NCBI GenBank assembly: GCA_947625495.1
Contig: CANQOQ010000007.1
Location: forward strand, 1 to 64,000
Length of the DNA stretch: 64,000 bases
Direction of reading: 5' to 3'
Source of the DNA: Candidatus Gastranaerophilales bacterium
Lineage (GTDB): Bacteria; Cyanobacteriota; Vampirovibrionia; Gastranaerophilales; Gastranaerophilaceae
The translations under genes were made by a program, and so were the position numbers. Below the pieces are notes generated by a model that was given only the letters and a program-made list of their open reading frames with translations, searched no databases and was not told the origin of the DNA. Positions 17,615 through 23,782 of this stretch are shown here, one piece after another (position 1 is the first letter of the stretch; every line of letters begins with the position of its first letter).

Positions 17615-18154
17615 TTACAAATAAAAATTCATATAACTCTCATCAATAATATCCTGTTCAATGCCGATGTAGCGAAGGGTGATAGCGGAGTAGGAATGGT
17701 TAAAAATCTTCTGCAGAAGTTCAATATTATCAAATTGTTTGTAGTGGTGGTAGCCAAATGTTTTGCGCAGCGAGTGGGTGCCGATTTTGTCCTGAAGATT
17801 TAATGTTTTTGCAGCCTTATTTAAAATTCTGTATGCCTGGTTACGGTCAAGCCTGTTTCCTTGTTGCGTAATAAATAGCGGTTCCTCTTCAGGACGGTCT
17901 TTTACAAAATCTTCAAGCACAACTTTAAGCTCCGGATTTAACGGAAAACGCTTGTTTTTCTTCGTCTTTTTCTCTTTGATTTCGACAAAATCCCTACCCT
18001 TAACATCTCCGACATTAAGTTTCAAAATATCCGAAATCCGGAGTCCGCAATTTATCCCGAAAATAAAAAGCACAAGATCTCGCTTTTTGCGTTTCAAGAC
18101 CGCCTTCATTTTCTCAATATCCTCTCTATTCCTTATCGGTTGAACAATATTCAT
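17615..18154 (-). CDS. Minimal tyrosine recombinase (catalytic domain only)
   Basis: 179 residues, which is the catalytic domain alone. Active-site residues are complete: Arg39 (GLRISD), Lys in the KTKKNKRFPL hairpin, His127 and Arg130 (THSLRKTFGYHHY), His153 (NHSYS) and Tyr162 (LRYIGIEQD). No N-terminal core-binding domain is present. GGAGGGA precedes ATG 18154, 8 bp after the Xre gene, so both are one operon. Beside a replicative DDE transposase such an enzyme could resolve cointegrates (inference). Base composition is less AT-rich than the cassette to its left. Confidence 0.9.
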   Translation of the reverse strand: MNIVQPIRNREDIEKMKAVLKRKKRDLVLFIFGINCGLRISDILKLNVGDVKGRDFVEIKEKKTKKNKRFPLNPELKVVLEDFVKDRPEEEPLFITQQGNRLDRNQAYRILNKAAKTLNLQDKIGTHSLRKTFGYHHYKQFDNIELLQKIFNHSYSAITLRYIGIEQDIIDESYMNFYL

Positions 18155-18162
18155 ACTCCCTC

Positions 18163-18429
18163 CTATATCCCCAAATAGTCTACCCCCAAGTTGTACCTCA
18201 CGAAAAACTCAAAATCCTTGCTATATCTTTCGCCCGTAATGAGTTTTGAAACGTAGCTTTCTGTCATTTTGAGCCGTTTTGCAAGTTTCTTTTGTGTAAA
18301 TTCTTTTTGCCGCAAAGCAAACCGAATCGCAAGTTCTCGCCTGTATAAAAACACGCTTTTAGTCTTTGCCAAATTTTCATCGGCACGTTCTTTAATATAA
18401 TCAATGCTATGTAGCTCTTTTTTCTTCAT
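18163..18429 (-). CDS. Xre-family repressor of the Mu-like element
   Basis: 88 residues from ATG 18429, which has GGAGG at ideal distance (an upstream ATG in frame has none). The helix-turn-helix reads KEFTQKKLAKRLKMTESYVSKLITG, typical Xre. The gene lies opposite the transposase gene, as the c repressor does in Mu-like phages, and its promoter holds the TGTTTC-N3-GAAACA dyad. It likely represses itself, the DUF1804-like gene at 7158 and perhaps the transposase (inference from the shared operator). There is no large C-terminal dimerisation domain. Confidence 0.8.
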   Translation of the reverse strand: MKKKELHSIDYIKERADENLAKTKSVFLYRRELAIRFALRQKEFTQKKLAKRLKMTESYVSKLITGERYSKDFEFFVRYNLGVDYLGI

Positions 18430-18459
18430 AAAAACCTCCGAAATTCTCTGGGGAAACAC

Positions 18460-18488
18460 ATCTTAACTCTGTTTCCAAGAAACATCAA
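18460..18488 (-). promoter_or_regulatory. Repressor promoter with TGTTTC-N3-GAAACA operator
   Basis: On the minus strand: -35 TTGATG (18488-18483), 17-bp spacer, -10 TAAGAT (18465-18460). The spacer contains the perfect dyad TGTTTC CAA GAAACA as read on the plus strand (18470-18484). Around it the sequence is almost identical to 7090-7120. Autorepression is the natural reading. Confidence 0.7.
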
Positions 18489-18505
18489 GTCCATAAATTT
18501 TTGTG

Positions 18506-18564
18506 TCGGAATGATACAAAAGGGGTAAATATTAGTCGGAAACAGTTCCAATTTAAGGTCGGAA
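18506..18564 (+). repeat. Three direct TCGGAA sites, candidate transposase-binding end
   Basis: TCGGAA occurs at 18506-18511, 18536-18541 and 18559-18564, the middle one as TAGTCGGAA. All lie between the divergent repressor and transposase genes, where Mu-like elements keep control or end sites. The inverse TTCCGACTA occurs at 23179-23187 beyond the last gene of the operon, with TTCCGA again at 23190. Downstream (18580-18650) is a GC-richer stretch with a GTGC-GAA-GCAC hairpin. Assignment as end repeats is inference. Confidence 0.4.
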
Positions 18565-18679
18565 GAGTGATGAATATGATATGCGTAAGCCGGTGCGAAG
18601 CACTACGATAGCGACGTAGGATAATTGAGCCTATGAGCCGACTTAGGCGAATACAGGCGAAATACCCACAGGAGCCAAG

Positions 18680-20650
18680 ATGACCAATAAAGATAAATAC
18701 ATATCAATTCAAGAATTAGCAGACCTTAAAGGCGTGAGCACTCGGGCGATTCGGATGTCGCGAGATAAATATGTCACCCGCGAAATTATTGTCAGAGGCG
18801 GAAAAAGTTTTGAAATTCTTTTATCAAGTATTGAGTTGGATTTACAGGAAAAATATTTTGAGCAAAAGACTCAAATAACTTCGGATTCGACCGCATTGAT
18901 ACCGATTTTGCCTATAAAAAATCTTCCGACTAAAGTTAATGAGATTGCGCTTGCGCGTTTGGATTTGCTTCGCGAGTGGCAAAAATACAGAAAACATCAC
19001 CCTGATGGTAAAACCCGTGCCGGGGTTGAGTTTATTGAAAGCTACAATACCGGCATGTTGTATCCGCATATTTTTAAGGTGCTTGGCAAAACTTCGATTG
19101 GCTCGGTTGAGCGTTGGAAACGAAAGCTTGGAAACACGACAGATTATCATTTATTGCTGCCAAAATATGAGTATGCTACAGAGTTTCGAACGTCCTTGAC
19201 CGATTACGAAAAACAGGTGTTTTTGAAAATTTTGCTGCACCCGAACAAGTTTTGTGTCGGGAAAGCCATTTCGATAACTAAGCACATTTTGTCAAAAGAA
19301 GGGCCGATAAATGTTCAGGATGTGACATTCCGCCGCTACGCAAATTGGTTTCGGGATAACCATTATGACATTTGGACGTTGGCTCGTGATGGCGAAAAGG
19401 CTTTGAAAGATAAGGTTGAACCGTACATTTTACGTGATATTTCAAAACTTGAGGTCGGGGATGTGTTTGTAGCAGACGGGCATAAACTCTCGTTCTTGGT
19501 ACAAAATCCGTTTACCGGCAAACCCACAAGGGCGACTTTAATCGGCTTTTTGGATTGGAAATCGACGGCGCTTGTCGGGTATGAGATTATGCTCGAAGAA
19601 AATACCGAAAGTATAGCCTCTGCCCTTAGAAACGCCATAATCAATTTGCAAAATATCCCAAAAATCGTTTACCAGGATAACGGCAGAGCGTTTAAAGCGA
19701 AGTATTTTGTGAATACAGATTTTAAGGAAACAGGGTTTGAGGGGTTTTATGCTCGGCTTGGGATAAAGACGGTTTTTGCAAAGCCTTATAATGCAAGAGC
19801 AAAGGTCATTGAGCGGTTTTTCAAAGAATTTCAAGAAAGTTTTGAAAAACTTTTGCCAACTTATTCGGGTTCAAGTATTGAAAACAAACCCGCGCATTTT
19901 AAACGCAATGAGAAGTTTCATAAGCAGTATTTCAAGCCAAATTATTACCCGACGATTGATGAAGTTAAAATGCTTGTGGAAAAATGGCTCGAATTTAAAA
20001 ACGCTCAACCTTGTCCGAATGATAAAAGCCAAACGATTGCGGAAGTTTTTGAAAACAGGGTAAAAATCAAAATTGATACGGCTCGGCTTGACGATTTGAT
20101 GATGACGGCTGACATCAAGACGATTTATCAAAACGGTATTAGGTTCCTCGGGACTTTTTATTATTCGGATAAATTGTATGGACTCAAAACTCAGGTTATG
20201 ATTCGCTACTCGCTTTTTGATTTATCTGAGATTAAAGTTTACACAGTCAAAAATCAGTTTTTGTGTACCGCAAAACGCGTAACCAAAGCTCATCCAATGG
20301 CTTATCATCTCGGTGATATCAAAGATGTTGAGGATTTGAAACAGAAAATTCAAAAACAAAAACGGCTTAAAAATAAGACAATTAAAGAGCTGCAGAAATT
20401 CTTGCCGAATGTGGATTTGAAATTTATTGAACAGGATATTGAAGAAGATGTTCAAGAGGTGATTGAGGTTAAACCGGTAAAAACTAAAAAGCCAACACCG
20501 AGAGAGGTGCAGATGAACGCGCCTGTGTTTTTGAATAAGTACGAAAAGTTTGAATGGCTTATGAAAAACGGCTGCACTTGTGAAGATGACAGGGTGTGGC
20601 TAGCTGAATACAAGCAAAGTGAGGAATACCGAGGTCTTTATGAAACGTAA
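18680..20650 (+). CDS. Mu-like DDE transposase
   Basis: 656 residues. N-terminal winged-helix/HTH (YISIQELADLKGVSTRAIRM) like the Mu end-binding domain; a second helical DNA-binding part; then the rve catalytic core with Asp266 (VFVADGHK), Asp333 (VYQDNGRAF) and Glu378 (KVIERFF). The 67-residue spacing of the two Asp equals that of MuA. A Mu-type C-terminal region follows; the tail (about 600-625) is Lys/Pro-rich. It inserts DNA by DDE strand transfer, usually with a MuB partner, here the next gene (11-bp overlap). AGGAG precedes ATG 18680. Base composition is less AT-rich than the neighbours, which fits transfer. Confidence 0.92.
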   Translation: MTNKDKYISIQELADLKGVSTRAIRMSRDKYVTREIIVRGGKSFEILLSSIELDLQEKYFEQKTQITSDSTALIPILPIKNLPTKVNEIALARLDLLREWQKYRKHHPDGKTRAGVEFIESYNTGMLYPHIFKVLGKTSIGSVERWKRKLGNTTDYHLLLPKYEYATEFRTSLTDYEKQVFLKILLHPNKFCVGKAISITKHILSKEGPINVQDVTFRRYANWFRDNHYDIWTLARDGEKALKDKVEPYILRDISKLEVGDVFVADGHKLSFLVQNPFTGKPTRATLIGFLDWKSTALVGYEIMLEENTESIASALRNAIINLQNIPKIVYQDNGRAFKAKYFVNTDFKETGFEGFYARLGIKTVFAKPYNARAKVIERFFKEFQESFEKLLPTYSGSSIENKPAHFKRNEKFHKQYFKPNYYPTIDEVKMLVEKWLEFKNAQPCPNDKSQTIAEVFENRVKIKIDTARLDDLMMTADIKTIYQNGIRFLGTFYYSDKLYGLKTQVMIRYSLFDLSEIKVYTVKNQFLCTAKRVTKAHPMAYHLGDIKDVEDLKQKIQKQKRLKNKTIKELQKFLPNVDLKFIEQDIEEDVQEVIEVKPVKTKKPTPREVQMNAPVFLNKYEKFEWLMKNGCTCEDDRVWLAEYKQSEEYRGLYET

Positions 20651-21329
20651 ATTTGTGATAACGCAGAATGTAAAACGATTTGTGGATTTGATGGATACGC
20701 TAAAAAACGCACCCGAGAATCTGCCCAAGATGGCGCTTGTGTATGGCGATTTCGGACTCGGAAAGTCGCAAACGATTATGTGGTGGGTTACGAATAACGA
20801 TGCGATTTATGTGCGTTGCAACCACAAAATGTCTGCACGTTGGCTTTTGACCGAGATTGTCGAGGAGCTTGATGATGTGCCAACGTACCTGACCTCGCTT
20901 TTATTCAAGCAGATTGAGGATAAACTGCGCGAGCGGCCAAAGGTTTTGGTGGTGGATGAGGTGGATTTTCTTTTGAATAACTCGTCTGCGATTGAGATAG
21001 TCCGCGATTTGCACGACAAAATCGGGATTCCCGTTGTGCTTGTTGGGATGAGTCTTGCGGAAGTAAAACTCAAACGGCATAAGCATATTTATGACAGGCT
21101 TTTGGGTGTTTTGAAGTTTGAAACATTCAATAAAGATGATGTGGCAAAAATTGTGACAGAGATTTCAGAAGTCGAGTTTGAACCTGATGCATTGGAACTT
21201 GTTTGTGCAAAATTTAATCAGTTCAGGCAGATTGTGAAATTTTTAAATAAGGTCGAAAACATTGCCGAGATGAACAATTTGAAAACGATTACGCTGCCGG
21301 TTTTGGAGGGAATTTTAAATGAAAGATAA
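20640..21329 (+). CDS. MuB-like AAA+ transposition ATPase
   Basis: 229 residues from ATG 20640, preceded by GAGG and overlapping the transposase end (a GTG-type start at 20619 is less likely). Walker A GDFGLGKSQT at about 36-45 and Walker B VLVVDEVDF at about 102-110; then LVGMSLAEVKLKRHKHIYDR, a sensor/Arg-finger region. MuB, TniB and TnsC ATPases coat target DNA, activate the transposase and give target immunity. It lacks the N-terminal HTH of phage Mu MuB. Overlaps the next gene by 11 bp. Confidence 0.88.
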   Translation: MKRKFVITQNVKRFVDLMDTLKNAPENLPKMALVYGDFGLGKSQTIMWWVTNNDAIYVRCNHKMSARWLLTEIVEELDDVPTYLTSLLFKQIEDKLRERPKVLVVDEVDFLLNNSSAIEIVRDLHDKIGIPVVLVGMSLAEVKLKRHKHIYDRLLGVLKFETFNKDDVAKIVTEISEVEFEPDALELVCAKFNQFRQIVKFLNKVENIAEMNNLKTITLPVLEGILNER

Positions 21330-21972
21330 AATTTTGAAACTCGCAAAAAGGCTTGAAACATTCAGACTTGAAGATGTTGAATCTATTATGGGCGAGGGGA
21401 TAGAAGATGTTTTACAGGAACTTGTTAAGGACGGGCAGTTGAATTTGGTTGGTGAAATTTATTCATATAAAGCCGAGCGAAATTTACCCCTGCCGTTTTG
21501 TTTCAAATTCCATTCGCAGGAAAAAATTGAGATGATAACAAAGTGTTTTTGTGCCGGGGTGAAATCGAAACAGGCGAGTTTTCTCTTGGATATCGGGGAT
21601 GCGACGATGCAGAATTTTTATAAACATTTTCGGCAGATGATTTATGAACGGCAGTTGAACGCCCTTAAAACGCACTTTGAACAAAATCCGAAAATTGCCA
21701 AGATGCGGAGGTTTTACGATATACCGGTCTATTTTTATCTTTATGATAAAGAGCTTTTCGTAGTCGATAATCCGCTAAAGACAAAAAGAAAGAAACTTCC
21801 GCACACAAAAGAAGAATCTTTGCGGATAAAAGTTCTATACTCCCGCCTCCGCCGATCAATAAACCACTCCCAAATGAAACAAAACCTCGCCCAGCATGTG
21901 GCGGAACATATTTGGAGGTATGGAAGAGGGTATGCAGATATATTTTTATGTTTTGATTATAATCACATGTAA
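21319..21972 (+). CDS. Third transposition-operon protein, HTH-containing
   Basis: 217 residues. N-terminal winged-helix look (LAKRLETFRLEDVESIMGEG, VLQELVKDGQLNLVGEIYSY), then a central segment KIEMITKCFCAGVKSKQASFL that reads as a second HTH of the kind found in IS1-type InsA proteins, and a basic C-terminus. I do not know the family. It is locked between the ATPase gene (11-bp overlap) and the SIR2 gene (TAATG), so it is part of the same message. It could be a target-selection or regulatory factor. Codon use matches the transposase genes rather than the AT-rich SIR2 gene. Confidence 0.7.
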   Translation: MKDKILKLAKRLETFRLEDVESIMGEGIEDVLQELVKDGQLNLVGEIYSYKAERNLPLPFCFKFHSQEKIEMITKCFCAGVKSKQASFLLDIGDATMQNFYKHFRQMIYERQLNALKTHFEQNPKIAKMRRFYDIPVYFYLYDKELFVVDNPLKTKRKKLPHTKEESLRIKVLYSRLRRSINHSQMKQNLAQHVAEHIWRYGRGYADIFLCFDYNHM

Positions 21973-23080
21973 TGATTAATATAGAAGAACAAACAACTAC
22001 AAATACTGTTATATTTTTAGGTGCTGGAATTTCATACGTCGCGGGAGTTCCAATTCAGTCTGAAATACTAAAAACTATATGTAATAATAAAGAAATATTT
22101 TATAGCAACAATGGTAATATTTTTATCAAATTTTTAAAAGATAATTTTGGTTTAAATGAAAATTGTGATAATTTACCTACTATTGAAGAAATATATTTTT
22201 TTTTAGATTTTTTTATAAGCCAGAATGAAAATTTGAATAGTAAATATCCTGTAGAAAAATTAAAAAACATATGGAATATTTTCACACAACTAATTTGTAG
22301 TGTTATTGAAACAGAAGTGTACGTCGGTAATAAAGCAGACAATGCATATAATAAATTTTGGCAGAAATTAGTAGAGTTGAATCATAAAATATCAATTATA
22401 ACAACAAATTATGATTCTTGTTTTTTTGAATCTTTTGATAATTTATATTCGCAAAATTATTTGTTAAATTATAATATTGATTTTGCGAACTACTATGATG
22501 AATATATGAGAGATATTAATTCTTTCTTTTGGTGGGATAAAGCTGAAGAGGGAGTGAATAATACAAAAATAATTGATGTGTATAAATTACACGGTAGTTT
22601 AGAATGGCTATATTGTAGTAATTGTAATAAAGTTATGCATTTACCATTTTTTCACGCAAATTATAATTTAGAAAATGGAGAGTTAAAACAACCACTTATA
22701 TTTAATGAGAAAGGAGAGTCGATACAAAGAATAGCAACATGTCCTGTTGATAAATGCAAGTATCAAATTCTTATCGTTCCACCTACATATAATAAAAATT
22801 TTAATAACAGTATCCTTAAGGATTTATATTTTAAGGCTTTACGGAAATTGAGAATGGCAAAAAATATCATCTTTATAGGGTATTCTTTCCCAGATGCAGA
22901 TTACCATATAAAAGCATTATTCAACAGAGTAAATATGAGCAAAAAAATGTAGTTGTTATTGATAAATTTCTTGATGATTACAAAAAACGTAAATATTTAT
23001 CCATTTGTGGTCATATAAAATTTAAAGAAATTGCTTTTGAAAACTGTATTGATGAATTCACTTCTTATTTATCAGATTAG
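21972..23080 (+). pseudogene. SIR2-family NADase-like gene, frameshifted at an A7 run
   Basis: The first frame (326 residues, to the stop at 22952) has SIR2 motifs: FLGAGIS (about 15-21), TTNYDS (about 145), YKLHGSLEW (about 205), two CxxC pairs (CSNC, CPVDKC) and IGYSFPDADYH (about 303). After AGC AAAAAAA TG at 22938-22949 the sense continues one frame back (NVVVIDKFLDDYKKRK...FTSYLSD) to a stop at 23080. One extra A in the A7 run (22941-22947) restores a 369-residue protein. SIR2 proteins of this kind deplete NAD+ in anti-phage defence. Its ATG overlaps the preceding stop (TAATG). Disruption, phase variation and slippage are all possible. Confidence 0.75.
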
Positions 23081-23520
23081 AGGAACGTTGACTGTAATCA
23101 ATAGACTTTAATAATTTTTGTCCTTTATAGATGTATAAATTTATCACTAAAGTGTATAGTTTCACAATATATTTGAACTTCCGACTAGTTTCCGAGTTTG
23201 GGAATGGGCAGTTTCAAAACGGACTTTTTGTCCGGGAAACGTCAGCGGGGAATGTTCGATTATATTTAGGTTTTAGCGATTTGGGCGGATTCATTGTGGA
23301 AAGTTGCCGCCAAATTGTGGACAATAAAGTGACTTTCTGAGTAGTTCCAGTCAAGTACTCGGAAGGGGATGTAATTCAAACGTAAAGCCGAAAGTCGGCA
23401 GAAAAATATTTTTTCAAATGTCCCATTAAAACCCAATCAGTTGTCAGGGGCGGGAAAAAAGGGGGAAAAATTAAAATTTTGAAAAAATTGGCATAAAAAA
23501 AGATTTCTGCCAATCGCTGA
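23081..23520. other. Gene-free 440 bp, candidate right end of the mobile island
   Basis: No convincing gene: the one open frame (23131-23340) lacks a binding site and gives an unstructured product. The stretch is richer in G and C than the flanks. It holds TTCCGA at 23179 and 23190 (inverted relative to the TCGGAA sites near 18.5 kb), TCGGAA at 23359, and palindromic bits such as GGAC-TTTTT-GTCC (23221-23233) and GCCGA-AAG-TCGGC (23387-23399). It ends just before a tRNA pair, a common neighbourhood for island boundaries. Exact ends cannot be read off. Confidence 0.4.
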
Positions 23521-23548
23521 AACCCTTATCCTATCTTTGTTTTAAAAA

Positions 23549-23620
<72 letters not shown>

Positions 23621-23679
23621 ATATCTATATTCTTATATTAACAGAAAAATTATTATTGTAAATACTTTTTTCTAAAAAA

Positions 23680-23752
23680 AGCTGATGAAGGGAATCGAAC
23701 CCTTGACCTATTGATTACGAATCAATTGCTCTACCGACTGAGCTACATCAGC
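23680..23752 (-). tRNA. tRNA-Thr (CGT)
   Basis: Minus strand: acceptor GCTGATG/CATCAGC, D-arm AGCTCAGTCGGTAGAGC, anticodon stem ATTGA/TCAAT with loop TTCGTAA (anticodon CGT, reads ACG), T-arm AGGGTTCGATTCCCT, discriminator T. CCA is not encoded. 59 bp upstream of tRNA-Asn, so probably co-transcribed with it. Confidence 0.93.
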
Positions 23753-23782
23753 TTGTCGATATTATTATTATATTATAAAAAA

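Noticed and set aside
18680-21972. Tn7-like or CRISPR-associated transposon
   Set aside because: The transposase and ATPase are MuA/MuB in layout; no TnsA, TniQ/TnsD or Cas gene is nearby.
6381-23080. Complete Mu-like prophage
   Set aside because: Apart from transposase, ATPase, repressor and the DUF1804-like gene there are no head, tail, portal or lysis genes.
21972-23080. Thoeris system
   Set aside because: The SIR2 gene has no TIR-domain partner within the island.
23131-23340. Possible 69-aa gene
   Set aside because: No ribosome binding site and no recognisable fold; it lies in the GC-richer gene-free stretch and is more likely chance.
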